Positions 8,968-17,804 are shown, numbered from the stretch's first letter. The stretch: DNA of 64,000 nucleotides from Roseateles oligotrophus (GCF_014204525.1 NZ_JACHLP010000014.1:1-64000), one strand, 5' to 3'. A program made the numbers and translations. The notes: generated by a model from the sequence alone, not told the origin.

Positions 8968-10551
8968 TTATTGATCGTCGTCAAATGGCCAGGAGCGCCG
9001 GCGCCGGTCCTCGCCACGGCGCAGCAGGGCCGCGGCCAGCGCCACCCCCAGGACCCAGAAGGGGGCGGCCGCACCGCCCCCGCCGCCCGAGCTGGGGGCC
9101 GGGGCAGGTGCGGGCGTCGGGCTTGGTGTGGGTGTTGGCGTCGGAGTCGGCGTCGGCGTTGGTGTGGGCTCGGGGGGCAGGGTGCCTTGCTTGATGCCGC
9201 ATTGCTCCAGGGCGCTGCTGCTCAATGCCTGCGGGCTGCGCGTGGGCGCCACATAGCCTGCCGGGTTGATGGCATAACGCATGGCTTCTTCGGCGTCCAG
9301 CAGGCCGCTGCCGCAGGTTTCGCTGCTGCAGGAGCAGCGATTGCTGTTCGCGGCACTGCATTGGCCCAGGGCCGCGGCGGCCACATGGGGGCGGGCGCTG
9401 ATCTTCAGGCCGGCCTCCACCTGGGCCAGGCTCAGGGCGGGATTGGCGGCCCACATCAGCGAGGCCAGGCCGGCCACCTGGGGGGCGGCAAAGCTGGTGC
9501 CGGTGCCGGCGGCATAGTCTTCGCCGGTGGGCGAGGGCGTGGCGCCCGGGCCGCTGGTGCTGAAGACGCCGTCGTCGGGAATGCCGGCGATGTCGTCGCA
9601 GCTGCGTTTGTAGTTGGCGTCGCCGCCGGTGGTGGCCAGGGCGATCTGTTTGCCGAAGCTGGCATAAGTGGCTTTGAAGCCCTGGCGGTTGACCGCCGTC
9701 ACGCCCAGCACGCCGGCGCAATTGGCCGGGCGGCCGACCGCGCCGCGCGTGTTGCCGGCGGCCGCGACGATCAAGACGCCCTTGTTGCGCAGCTCGGCGA
9801 TGGCGTCCAGATAGAGCTTGGCGGCGGCGGCGATGTCCGGGTTGGGGTCGGCCAGATCGCAGGAGGCCGCGCCGGCATAGCCGATCACCACGATGCGGGC
9901 CGGGTGGGTGTTGAGCGGCACGCCCGCCACGGGCAGGCCGGCGGCCCAGCGCATGCCGTCCACCATATCCTGCACGGCAGCGCCGCATTTGCCGGACACC
10001 CGCAGCGGCAGGATCTGCGCGTGCCAGTTGATGCCGGCCACGCCCTTGCCGTTATTGCTCAGCGCGCCCAGCTGGCCCGCCACCAGCGTGCCGTGCCAGC
10101 TGTTGGTGGTCTGCACGGGGCAGCCGTCCCACAGCGCCAGATTGGCGTCTTTCTCGGCCTGGCTCAGGGCGTCGCCGGTGTCGGTGGGGTCGTTGCTGCG
10201 GCCGACACCGCCGTTATTGGCGTACTCGCGCTTGCTGATGAAGTTATAGCCGGGCAGCAGCAGATTGGCGCGCAGATCGGGGTGGTCGCGTACGCCCGAG
10301 TCCAGCACGGCGATCACCGGTGGCGCGCCAGAGACCGGGGCGCCCTTGCCCAGATCCCAGGCCTTGGGGAAGTTGGCCACGCCGGCGCTGCTGCCGGCGT
10401 CCCAAGCCCCCAACCACCATTGCTTGCTGGCGTAGAGGCTGTCGTTCGGGGTAGCGGCCCCGGCCGGGCTCAGCAGGCCCAGGGTGCTGAGCGTGGCGAT
10501 GAGGGCGGGCCGTGTGAAGGAGGGCGATGAGGCGGTGTTGAGCGGTTTCAT
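8968..10551 (-). CDS. Secreted subtilisin-family (S8) serine protease with C-terminal sorting tail
   Basis: 527 residues. A signal peptide (about 1-32) leads to a short propeptide-like stretch and the S8 catalytic domain. The triad is Asp84 (AVLDSGVRDHPD), His153 (SWHGTLVAG) and Ser353 (GTSFAAPQVAG); the oxyanion Asn lies in AAAGN near residue 266. The catalytic domain ends near residue 430. Then comes a Pro-Thr repeat linker (PTPTPTPT, about 455-485), a Ser-Gly5 hinge, a single hydrophobic segment (PFWVLGVALAAALL) and a basic end (RRGEDRRRR). That tail matches GlyGly-CTERM type signals cleaved by rhombosortase, which tether or release exoproteins of the type II secretion pathway. No sorting enzyme is in the window. 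Confidence 0.92.
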   Translation of the reverse strand: MKPLNTASSPSFTRPALIATLSTLGLLSPAGAATPNDSLYASKQWWLGAWDAGSSAGVANFPKAWDLGKGAPVSGAPPVIAVLDSGVRDHPDLRANLLLPGYNFISKREYANNGGVGRSNDPTDTGDALSQAEKDANLALWDGCPVQTTNSWHGTLVAGQLGALSNNGKGVAGINWHAQILPLRVSGKCGAAVQDMVDGMRWAAGLPVAGVPLNTHPARIVVIGYAGAASCDLADPNPDIAAAAKLYLDAIAELRNKGVLIVAAAGNTRGAVGRPANCAGVLGVTAVNRQGFKATYASFGKQIALATTGGDANYKRSCDDIAGIPDDGVFSTSGPGATPSPTGEDYAAGTGTSFAAPQVAGLASLMWAANPALSLAQVEAGLKISARPHVAAAALGQCSAANSNRCSCSSETCGSGLLDAEEAMRYAINPAGYVAPTRSPQALSSSALEQCGIKQGTLPPEPTPTPTPTPTPTPTPSPTPAPAPAPSSGGGGGAAAPFWVLGVALAAALLRRGEDRRRRSWPFDDDQ

Positions 10552-10823
10552 GCGGGCAGGCTATTCAGCATCGATGAAGCCGGCGTGACAACGCCCCGCC
10601 AATTCGGCCCGCAGCTCCTGCATCTGTGGGGTCATGGGCCGAACGGATCATCGCGCTGGCCGCGGGTCAAACACCCGTCACAAGCCCCGCCTAAGCTGCG
10701 CGCCGTGTCAGCGTGCTTTACGCGTTTGGCGAGCGCATCGCTCGCCAGAGGCCTGCAAACCCAGGCAGGCCAGCACACCCGCAAGCCGCATGCGCGGCAG
10801 TAAAAAAAACAGGTAGGCCATTG

Positions 10824-11789
10824 ATGCAAGAACTGAGGTCAGGGCAGCAGGGTAGCGAGTGCGCGGCAGATGCCTTTGTCCGTGATGTGCCGGCCGCGCC
10901 GCCCCTGCACGAGCGATTGCTGCACCAGGTGCTGGAAGGCGCTGCCATGGGCAAGCCGGGCGATGCGGGGGGCGCAAGCGAGCCGGGTGCTATCGGCAGC
11001 GAGCAGATGGAAGCCCTGGTCAGGGCGGTTGAGGCCTCGCTGGAGGTACGGCGCCGTTATCAGTTCTTTGTCTGGACGCAGAGCAATCTGCAGGCCTTGT
11101 TGCCGCATCAGCTGGCTGTTTGCGGTGCCTACCAGCGGCAGCGCCGCGAGCTGGAATTCGAGGTCTTCAATAGCGTGAGCCTGCCCGCCAGCCTGCTGGA
11201 GTGTCTGGGCGACGCGCGCAGCGCCTTGATGCTGCAGCTGCAGGGGCGCTGGATCGATCAGCGCTGCAAGCCGCTGCTGCTGCGGGTCGACAGCCTGGCC
11301 GGCCTGGCCCTGGCGCCCGTTTGCCCGGCCTTGACCGAGGCGGGTTTTGGCGAGCTGCTGGTGCACGGGGTCTCACGCCCGCAGCGGCCCAGCGAGATCG
11401 AGAGCTTTTTCGTCTTCGCCAGCAGCGGCCGGGGCAGCAGCGGTCAGCAGCGCATGATGATGGAACTGCTGATGCCTTATCTGCACGGTACCTGGCTGCG
11501 GGTCCAGGCCACCGAGCGCGAGTTGAATGAAGCGCCGCGCTCGGTCCTGCTGCGCCGTCCGCCCAGCAGCGGCATCACCGAGCGCGAGCGCGAGATTCTT
11601 TGCTGGTTGCGCGAAGGCATGAGCAATCAGCAGATTGGTGAGCAGCTGAGCATCAGTGCCCTGACGGTCAAGAACCATGTGCAGAAGATTCTGCGCAAGC
11701 TGGGTGCGGCCAATCGAGCCCAGGCCGTGGCCCGCGCCATGTCCATGAGCTTGCTGGGCCCGGCCGGCAGCGGGCAGGAACAGGTCTGA
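10824..11789 (+). CDS. epsA: EpsA-type LuxR-family regulator linked to PEP-CTERM/exopolysaccharide genes
   Basis: 321 residues from ATG 10824; an upstream in-frame start at 10713 adds non-family sequence. The central domain carries the hallmark segment RRRYQFFVWTQSNLQALLPH followed by LAVCGAYQRQRRELEFEVFN, as in the EpsA regulators that accompany exosortase/PEP-CTERM loci in beta- and gammaproteobacteria. The C-terminus is a LuxR (GerE) helix-turn-helix: ITEREREILCWLREGMSNQQ, then SISALTVKNHVQKILRKLGA, about residues 250-305. The first 60 residues are variable. It lies directly upstream of PEP-CTERM genes on the same strand, so it probably activates them. No receiver or acyl-homoserine-lactone domain is apparent, so the input signal is unknown. 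Confidence 0.85.
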   Translation: MQELRSGQQGSECAADAFVRDVPAAPPLHERLLHQVLEGAAMGKPGDAGGASEPGAIGSEQMEALVRAVEASLEVRRRYQFFVWTQSNLQALLPHQLAVCGAYQRQRRELEFEVFNSVSLPASLLECLGDARSALMLQLQGRWIDQRCKPLLLRVDSLAGLALAPVCPALTEAGFGELLVHGVSRPQRPSEIESFFVFASSGRGSSGQQRMMMELLMPYLHGTWLRVQATERELNEAPRSVLLRRPPSSGITEREREILCWLREGMSNQQIGEQLSISALTVKNHVQKILRKLGAANRAQAVARAMSMSLLGPAGSGQEQV

Positions 11790-12139
11790 AATTGATCGTG
11801 GCCGCATGGCCCGTTCGGCTCATGCCTGCCGGCATGGCATGTGAGAGTTTTCACGCAAAGCTGCCAAGATTCACTTGTAGGTGCCAGCCAGGCAGGCACC
11901 GCGTTCTTTTCTCTTGCTCGGGCCAGCCGGCCCGACACCGCCCGAAAGCGGCCGCCGCAACGCTCCTGATTTTTGTTTGGACGCTTGGCCAGTGGTTGCT
12001 CCTTAGGTGGCGCCGATGCAAGCCCCGCCCCGGCCCTCAAGGGCCAGGCGAGGCGGGTGTTCGGCACCTGTCCTTTCGAGTCCTTTCACTTTGACTGTTT
12101 TTCTCAAACAGCAGTCAGTCCTTTTTTGGAGTCAAGCAT
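11790..12139. other. Intergenic leader before the PEP-CTERM genes
   Basis: 350 bp without a credible gene. It contains a hairpin with arms CTGTTT (12095-12100) and AAACAG (12106-12111), followed within about ten bases by a run of T (12122-12127) and then the GGAG that serves the first PEP-CTERM gene. The hairpin could end the epsA transcript or act as a leader structure. A TGG-N-TTGC sequence near 11987-12001 looks like a sigma-54 site but its GG-GC spacing is one base short. Confidence 0.45.
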
Positions 12140-13000
12140 ATGAAGATGATCAAGCACATCGCCGCCGCCGCTGCCCTGTTGGCCGCCGTGCCCGCATTCG
12201 CCGCTATTCAAGGTGGTGTTGCCACGTCGCAAGATGGCGAGCTGTATTTCACGGTGTTCGACCAGTCGCGCAGCATCTCCTACACCAAGGATCTGGGTCA
12301 GTTCATCAGCGCCTTTCGTGTTGCTGCCGATAATGTCGAAGCGGGCTATAGCAAGAGCTTCAGCCTGGCCGGCGATGCCAACTGGACCTCGTTCTTGGCT
12401 CAGGCCGATGCCAGCCAATTGGTCTGGAACGTGACGGGCCATGCCTTGTCCGGTGGCACCCAGGCAGGCAAGGTCAAACTGCTAACCACCATCAAAAACG
12501 GCGATGAAGCCTTGGTTGCTGATTGGACAAATCAGAAGTTCTCTTTTGGCATTTCGTCCGCAACGGTTGGTACTTTTCTGGGTGCGCTAAATCCTACGGG
12601 CACCCACGGTGTCCCCGGCGCCGCTACTAACTATGCGATCAACGGCTCCAGCGTCAACAAGCTGTCCGAAGGCACTGGCAATGCCTATTTCGGCAAGTGG
12701 GTTGGCGAGTACTTCAATGGCAACGCAACCTTTTCCAATTCCAATGCCATCGGTGCCTCGGCCGCTTTTGACCTGATCACCCGCACCGGTACCGATCAAC
12801 TGGCCTTGGTGAATGTGAACCCCTTTGCCAACAGCCAGAACACCGGCAAGTGGACATTCGCCATCGGTGCCAATGGCCCCGTGCTGGACTACACCCTGGC
12901 CGCCGTCGCGGCTCCCGTGCCCGAGCCCACGACCTACGCCCTGCTGATGGCCGGCCTGCTGGCCATGGGCTTTGTCGTGCGTCGCCGCAACCAGGCCTGA
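12140..13000 (+). CDS. PEP-CTERM sorting domain protein (paralogue A)
   Basis: 286 residues: signal peptide (MKMIKHIAAAAALLAAVPAFA, cleavage near 21), a secreted middle domain, and the PEP-CTERM tail beginning VPEPTTYALLMAGLL at about residue 260 and ending in RRR. Such proteins are exported, then cut and attached or released by an exosortase, usually together with extracellular polysaccharide. GGAG precedes the start by about eight bases. The middle domain is clearly related to the protein encoded at 14720-15841 (shared segments such as NGDEA, LTNQKxSxGxSSATV, TGTHG and NGSSVN). It follows the EpsA regulator. The biochemical role is unknown; adhesive matrix protein is the family expectation. 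Confidence 0.88.
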   Translation: MKMIKHIAAAAALLAAVPAFAAIQGGVATSQDGELYFTVFDQSRSISYTKDLGQFISAFRVAADNVEAGYSKSFSLAGDANWTSFLAQADASQLVWNVTGHALSGGTQAGKVKLLTTIKNGDEALVADWTNQKFSFGISSATVGTFLGALNPTGTHGVPGAATNYAINGSSVNKLSEGTGNAYFGKWVGEYFNGNATFSNSNAIGASAAFDLITRTGTDQLALVNVNPFANSQNTGKWTFAIGANGPVLDYTLAAVAAPVPEPTTYALLMAGLLAMGFVVRRRNQA

Positions 13001-13007
13001 GTTTTTA

Positions 13008-13088
13008 GCTGCGGCCGGGTGCCGCAGCGTGCTCCCCTCATTCCCATCCTCCGGCGCATTGCGTCTCCTGTCGGCTGTTGCCGACAGG
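13008..13088 (+). other. Two perfect intercistronic stem-loops
   Basis: Between the PEP-CTERM gene and the PstS-like gene lie GCTGCGGC (13008-13015) / GCCGCAGC (13021-13028), an 8-bp stem with a 5-base loop, and CCTGTCGGC (13067-13075) / GCCGACAGG (13080-13088), a 9-bp stem with a 4-base loop. Neither has a T-run downstream, so they are better candidates for mRNA processing or stabilising elements than for terminators. Confidence 0.55.
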
Positions 13089-13119
13089 GTCGGCCTGCGC
13101 CCTCAGACCAAGGTAAATC

Positions 13120-14631
13120 ATGAAACTGCGTTCTATCGCCATCGCCGCCGCCGCCCTGGTTGCCTCTTCCGCTTTTGCCGCCCCCATTAATGTCGATGCC
13201 CCGGGCACCGTGCGCATCTATATGAGCGGTGCTTCCGCCGTGCGCGCCGCCCTGGGCAGCGTGGTGCTGAATGATGTCTGCGGCGGCCTCGCCAACAATT
13301 CGGCCACCATTTACAACGCCACCTATGACGCCGCCGGTGGCTTCAAGACCGTGGGCAATTTCTGGGCCGTCACTTGCAAGCTGCCCGCCGCCAAGCTGGG
13401 CCTGGCTGCAGGCACCGATGTCGCTTTCTTCAAGAGCGACGCGGGCGGTTCTGCCCAGGGCGTGTTCCCGGTCTACTTCGGCACCGCTCGCCCCTTCGCC
13501 GAAGTCACAGCCTGCACGACCGGCTCTGGCCAGGTCTTCGGCAGCTGCCCCGGTACCCGCATGGCTGTGCCAAGCTTGGGTATGTCTGACGTCGAACCCG
13601 CGATGTTCAAGGGAAGCAATGTACCGACTGATCCTTTGGACGCCGCCGATGACAATTACCCTCTCGATGGCCTGAGCCCGGCGCAAATTGCTGCTTTGAA
13701 GGTGACGCCCGTCATCCAGACCGTGTTTGGCGTCGCCGTCAACACCAATCTGTACAACGATATGTTCGCCAAGCAAGGCCTGAGCGCTGTCAAGGACAAC
13801 GCCGGCGGCGCATGCACTACCTCTTCGAGCGATGAACAGTGCATCCCCTCCATCGGCAAGGCGCAGGCACGTACCTTCTTTGCTGGTCAGGCCAACAATT
13901 GGACCTTGGTCTCCGGCAATGCCGCCTTGGTCGACTCGCAGGTCAATATCTGCCGCCGCGTCAATGGTTCGGGCACGCAAGCCGCCGCCAATCTGATGTT
14001 TGGTGACCTGCCCTGTGGTTCCGCCCCCCAGCCGTCTGCAATTTGGGATGTGTCCACCTCCGCAGCGCCCGACGATATGTCCTCGTCGGCCAGCACCACC
14101 GCAGGCGGTTTGAGTATTGCAAACTACTTGGTGGCCAATATGGGTGGTGCCGCTACAGGCCCCATGCCCAGCGGCAGCTTGTTCGTGTTTGAAGGCCCGG
14201 GCACCGGCGATGTGGTCAGCTGCATGAACCAAGCCCAGAAGTCGGGCGGCTATGCCATCGGCCATATCTCCAAGGAAAACGCCCCAGGCTCCAATAGCTG
14301 GAAGCATGTGCGCTTGGAAGGTGCCGTCGCCAATGGCACGAACGCCAAACAAGGCCGTTACGACTATCTGTTTGAGTCCACCATCCAGTACAACAAGAGT
14401 GCTTTTGCTGCTCTGACGGCGAACCAGCGCGCTTTCATCACCGGCTTCACCGCCGAGGTCGCCAAGCCTTCTGCCTTGGCGACTCTGTCTGCCGCCAACC
14501 AAGCCGGTGTTCTGGCCCTGCCCACCAGCTATGCAGGCGCTTTCGGCACCGGCACGGCCGCTGAGATCGCTTTCGGTTCACGTGTGAACCGTGGTGGCAA
14601 TAGCTGCCAACCTCTGACCGCTGCCAAGTAA
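13120..14631 (+). CDS. Exported PstS-like periplasmic-binding-protein-fold protein
   Basis: 503 residues with a signal peptide (MKLRSIAIAAAALVASSAFA, cleavage after 20). The mature protein begins with an IYMSGASAVRAAL segment like the first ligand loop of phosphate-binding PstS proteins, and later has INICRRVNGSGTQAAANLMF, which resembles the RxxGSGT loop of that fold. It is longer than PstS (about 320), has many Cys, and there are no pst transport genes nearby, so it is probably not a phosphate transporter subunit. There is no PEP-CTERM tail. Sandwiched between two paralogous PEP-CTERM genes on the same strand, it may be a soluble matrix or ligand-binding partner of them. Function inferred only. 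Confidence 0.75.
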   Translation: MKLRSIAIAAAALVASSAFAAPINVDAPGTVRIYMSGASAVRAALGSVVLNDVCGGLANNSATIYNATYDAAGGFKTVGNFWAVTCKLPAAKLGLAAGTDVAFFKSDAGGSAQGVFPVYFGTARPFAEVTACTTGSGQVFGSCPGTRMAVPSLGMSDVEPAMFKGSNVPTDPLDAADDNYPLDGLSPAQIAALKVTPVIQTVFGVAVNTNLYNDMFAKQGLSAVKDNAGGACTTSSSDEQCIPSIGKAQARTFFAGQANNWTLVSGNAALVDSQVNICRRVNGSGTQAAANLMFGDLPCGSAPQPSAIWDVSTSAAPDDMSSSASTTAGGLSIANYLVANMGGAATGPMPSGSLFVFEGPGTGDVVSCMNQAQKSGGYAIGHISKENAPGSNSWKHVRLEGAVANGTNAKQGRYDYLFESTIQYNKSAFAALTANQRAFITGFTAEVAKPSALATLSAANQAGVLALPTSYAGAFGTGTAAEIAFGSRVNRGGNSCQPLTAAK

Positions 14632-14640
14632 GGCCTGCAT

Positions 14641-14698
14641 GCAAGGCCATGCCCCGAGATGAGGCATGGCCTTGCTCCGAGGAGGCTTGGTGCCTCCT
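14641..14698 (+). terminator. Double hairpin terminator after the PstS-like gene
   Basis: A perfect 13-bp stem GCAAGGCCATGCC (14641-14653) / GGCATGGCCTTGC (14663-14675) is followed at once by a second stem AGGAGGC (14680-14686) / GCCTCCT (14692-14698) and the pyrimidine-rich tract TCTTCTTC. It probably ends transcription from upstream and shows that an in-frame ATG at 14666 is not the start of the next gene. Confidence 0.7.
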
Positions 14699-14719
14699 TC
14701 TTCTTCATTGGGGATCGAT

Positions 14720-15841
14720 ATGCGCGACTCATTCCATGCACCCGTTTCGGCGTTCTCTCAGGGCCACCGCTTGCATCCGAAATCTGCCCGGGGCTTGGGT
14801 CAGCTGCTATTGCTGGTCGCGCTGATGGGCATAGGCCAGGCTCAGGCGACCATTTCTTCTGGGATAAGCAACCCGACTGGCCCCAATGCGACGTTCTACA
14901 AGGGGAACGGAGAATTGGTGTTCGTGGCTTCGGATCCGGTGAACCAGGTGTCTTACACCTTGGATCTGGGTCTGGACATGAATGCCTTTTTTATCTCCGC
15001 CCAGCAGGAAACTTTCACCCAGCTCTTTATTCCGATTGCCGATGCGCAATGGGCGGCGTTCCTGCCTCAAATCAACGCGGGAGATCTCCGTTGGACCGTG
15101 TTCGCTTCCCAGGCCAGTGGAAGCACTCAGGCAGGTTTGAATCGGATCTTCACAACGGTTCAGCAAGGCGACGAAGCCAATATCGCCAGCCTGACCAATC
15201 AAAAACTTAGTTGGGGGAATTCGAGCGCCACGGTGAAAGTCTTTATTGACGCAGTCAACGTCACAGGCACGCATGGCGGTTCAACCAACCTCCCTTTGAA
15301 CGGCAGCAGCGTCAACGTCAAAGCCGACAAGCCCGCCGCCTATTTCGGTAGCAATAGTGCGCCTTGGAACGACACGATGAATGGCAACGCGCCATTCAGC
15401 ATGAGCAACAAGCTCGGAGACTCGTCCTGGTTCTACTATCTGACGCGCTCCGGCATTGATCAATTGGGCACCATCCTCGTCGACGAATTCGACAATATGG
15501 GCCACGACGGCTACTGGGGCTTCACCAAGGTGGCCGACGACGCCAACTCGCCCTACAAGGGCCAGTATCTGCTCAGCTACACCCTGGAAGCCAGCGGCCC
15601 GAGGGCGACGACGGCGGCCGGGCAGATGCGCATGAATCTGACCGATTACACGGCCGGCTTTGCGGCCAAGGCCTTCAGCTCGACGCAGATCGAGTTCGCC
15701 GGCTACCGGCCGGGCAGCCTGGTGCTGGTCGGGATGGCGACACCCTTGGCGGCTGTGCCAGAACCGGCCAGCTGGGGCTTGATGGGCCTGGGTCTGTTGG
15801 CCTTGGCCGGGCGGGCGCGGCGACGCGCTGCGCAGGCCTGA
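14720..15841 (+). CDS. PEP-CTERM sorting domain protein (paralogue B)
   Basis: 373 residues from ATG 14720, which follows GGGGA; the frame is open back to 14666 but that start sits inside the terminator hairpin. A longer n-region precedes the signal-peptide core (LGQLLLLVALMGIGQAQA). The PEP-CTERM tail starts VPEPASWGLMGLGLLALAG at about residue 346 and ends RARRRAAQA. The middle shares a domain with paralogue A but has an insert near the C-terminal third (FTKVADDANSPYKGQYLLSY, then an FAGYRPGSL segment). It probably forms part of the same exosortase-processed surface layer. No exosortase or eps gene is in the window, so the processing enzyme must be elsewhere. Confidence 0.87.
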   Translation: MRDSFHAPVSAFSQGHRLHPKSARGLGQLLLLVALMGIGQAQATISSGISNPTGPNATFYKGNGELVFVASDPVNQVSYTLDLGLDMNAFFISAQQETFTQLFIPIADAQWAAFLPQINAGDLRWTVFASQASGSTQAGLNRIFTTVQQGDEANIASLTNQKLSWGNSSATVKVFIDAVNVTGTHGGSTNLPLNGSSVNVKADKPAAYFGSNSAPWNDTMNGNAPFSMSNKLGDSSWFYYLTRSGIDQLGTILVDEFDNMGHDGYWGFTKVADDANSPYKGQYLLSYTLEASGPRATTAAGQMRMNLTDYTAGFAAKAFSSTQIEFAGYRPGSLVLVGMATPLAAVPEPASWGLMGLGLLALAGRARRRAAQA

Positions 15842-15875
15842 GTAGCGCTCGAAGCAGCGGCTCCTAACGCTTGAG

Positions 15876-15920
15876 AGGACCGGCATCGTCCGGTCCTTTT
15901 GTCTTTTTGTCCTTTTGTCT
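15876..15920 (+). terminator. Rho-independent terminator
   Basis: AGGACCGG (15876-15883) and CCGGTCCT (15890-15897) form an 8-bp stem with a 6-base loop, followed by TTTTGTCTTTTTGTCCTTTT. It ends the PEP-CTERM unit and separates it from the two-partner secretion locus. Confidence 0.85.
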
Positions 15921-16026
15921 TTTTCTTTGCGCGCTCGCCGCTGCCAGGCAGCCCCCTGAGCCGAACGGCTCATGCCGCCCCGCGGCTTTTCATCGCCGCT
16001 TCACCGCGCTTTTTGATACTCCTCGC

Positions 16027-17796
16027 ATGAAATTTATTGCCTCAACAGGGCCCAGCCTGCCTGCGGCCGGCCGCGGCCTTGCCGCGCAAAAGCGGCGGGC
16101 ATCGTGCGTCCGCAAGCCAGCGCTTGTTGCGAGCGCCGTGCTGGCGCTGGCCCCACTGTTCCTGCCGCTTGCTGTGCGGGCGCAATCCCAATCTTCGCCC
16201 CAGCAGGTCGAGGCACCGCGCTTTGCCATTCTCGAATTCGAGGTCGAGGGCAATACCGTCTTGAGCGTCGCCCAGGTCGAGCAGGTCTTGCTGCCCTTTT
16301 TGGGCGAAGACCGGCAGATGGCCGATGTGGAGGCGGCCCGCGAGGCGCTGGAGAAGCGCTACCAGCAGGCCGGCTTTCTGAGCGTGTTTGTTGACATCCC
16401 GGAACAGCGCGTCGACGCCGGCCTGCTGCGCCTGCGGGTGACCGAGGGCCGGGTCGAGCGCCTGCGCGTCACCGGCTCGCGCTATTACGACCAGGGCGTG
16501 ATCCGCGAGCGGGTGGCCGAGCTGGCGCCGGGCCGGGTGCCGGACTTCAACGAAGCCGCAAGGCAGATCGCCGAGCTCTCGCGCGAGGAGCGGCGCGTCC
16601 AGCAATTGCTGCGTCCGGGCTCGACGCCCGGCACGGTGGAGGTGGAGCTGCGGGTGAACGACCAGCTGCCGCTGGCCGCCCAGTTTGAGCTCAACAACCG
16701 CCATGCCGCCGACACCGAAGCCCTGCGGGCCTCGGCCCTGCTGCGCTACGACAACCTCTGGCAGCGCGACCACAGCCTCTCGCTGAGCCTGATCACGGCG
16801 CCGCGCCAGACGCGCCAGTCCACCGTGCTGGTGGCCAATTACCTGCTGCCTTTGTCCGGCAAGGACAGCCTGCTCGCCAGCGCCGTGCTGTCCAACAGCC
16901 ATGTGGAGCCGCTGGGCGCGGGCACGGTGATAGGCCAGGGCAAGACCCTGGGCCTGCGCTGGATGCGCACGCTGGCCAGCCCGGGCGCTAAGCTGGAGTC
17001 CTTGCACAGCTTCAACGCCGGCTTTGATTTCAAGGACGTCAAGGAACGGCAGCTGAGCAGCGGCAATGGCAGCGGCTCGGAGTTGTCCACCCCCTTGCGC
17101 TATCTGCCTTGGCAGCTGAGCTATGCCGGCAACTGGTTTGCCGGCCGGGCCCAGAGCAGCCTGACGAGCGGCCTCACCTTCGGCTGGCGCAACTGGCTGC
17201 AGCGCGATGTCAGCTGCCCCGGCAATCTGGGCGCCGTGGACCAGTTCCAGTGCAAGCGCGACGGCGCCGACGGCAGCTTCGCCTACTGGCGGGCCGAGCT
17301 GCGCGACGGCCGGCCCCTGGCCGATTTCGGCCTGCCCAAGTCCTGGCCGGGCAGCCTCAATAGCCGCCTGGCCTGGCAGTTAGCCACTCAACCCCTGGTC
17401 TCGGGCGAGCAGTACGCCTTGGGCGGGGCCGACACGGTGCGTGGTTATCTGGAGGCCGAGGCCTCGGGCGACAACGCCGTGCTGGCCTCGCTGGAATGGC
17501 GCAGCGGCAATCTACTCGGCGCGGCCGAAGCAAGCCCTGCGGAGGCGGGCAAGAGCCCGCCCTTCTGGCGCGAGCTGGCCTTGCTGGCTTACGCCGATGC
17601 CGGCCGCAGCCAGACCCTGCAGCCCATGCCCGAGCAGACCGAGCATGTCTGGCTGGGCGGCGCGGGCCTGGGCCTGCGTCTGCGCGCCGGCCGCGGTTTG
17701 AGCGCCGAGTTCGACCTGGCCTGGCCGCTCAAGTCCACCCGCACAAGCCCCAAGTACGAGCCTCGTTTGCACTTCCGATTGAGCGCCCAGCTCTGA
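16027..17796 (+). CDS. Two-partner secretion transporter (TpsB, ShlB/FhaC/HecB family)
   Basis: 589 residues. A long signal peptide with a basic n-region runs to about residue 55 (LFLPLAVRAQ). Two POTRA domains follow (FEVEGNTVLSVAQVEQVLLP, near residues 75-150; then VTEGRVERLRVTGSRYYD to about 215). The rest is a 16-strand Omp85-type barrel containing the diagnostic loop-6 motif VRGY (ADTVRGYLEAEAS, about residue 470). It sits in the outer membrane and exports the partner exoprotein encoded 8 bp downstream. The start used here opens the signal peptide; the longer frame from 15871 runs through the terminator. Gene order B before A is less usual than in fha/shl loci, where either order is known. 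Recognition of the TpsA N-terminus by the POTRA domains is the established family mechanism. Confidence 0.93.
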   Translation: MKFIASTGPSLPAAGRGLAAQKRRASCVRKPALVASAVLALAPLFLPLAVRAQSQSSPQQVEAPRFAILEFEVEGNTVLSVAQVEQVLLPFLGEDRQMADVEAAREALEKRYQQAGFLSVFVDIPEQRVDAGLLRLRVTEGRVERLRVTGSRYYDQGVIRERVAELAPGRVPDFNEAARQIAELSREERRVQQLLRPGSTPGTVEVELRVNDQLPLAAQFELNNRHAADTEALRASALLRYDNLWQRDHSLSLSLITAPRQTRQSTVLVANYLLPLSGKDSLLASAVLSNSHVEPLGAGTVIGQGKTLGLRWMRTLASPGAKLESLHSFNAGFDFKDVKERQLSSGNGSGSELSTPLRYLPWQLSYAGNWFAGRAQSSLTSGLTFGWRNWLQRDVSCPGNLGAVDQFQCKRDGADGSFAYWRAELRDGRPLADFGLPKSWPGSLNSRLAWQLATQPLVSGEQYALGGADTVRGYLEAEASGDNAVLASLEWRSGNLLGAAEASPAEAGKSPPFWRELALLAYADAGRSQTLQPMPEQTEHVWLGGAGLGLRLRAGRGLSAEFDLAWPLKSTRTSPKYEPRLHFRLSAQL

Positions 17797-17804
17797 GAAC
17801 CATC

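Noticed and set aside
11985-12001. Sigma-54 promoter upstream of the first PEP-CTERM gene
   Set aside because: TGG...TTGC is present but the GG and GC elements are one base too close for a functional -24/-12 promoter.
17496-17804. Upstream extension of the tpsA frame
   Set aside because: The frame is open for 103 codons before 17805 but overlaps the end of tpsB in another frame and would place the signal peptide inside the protein.
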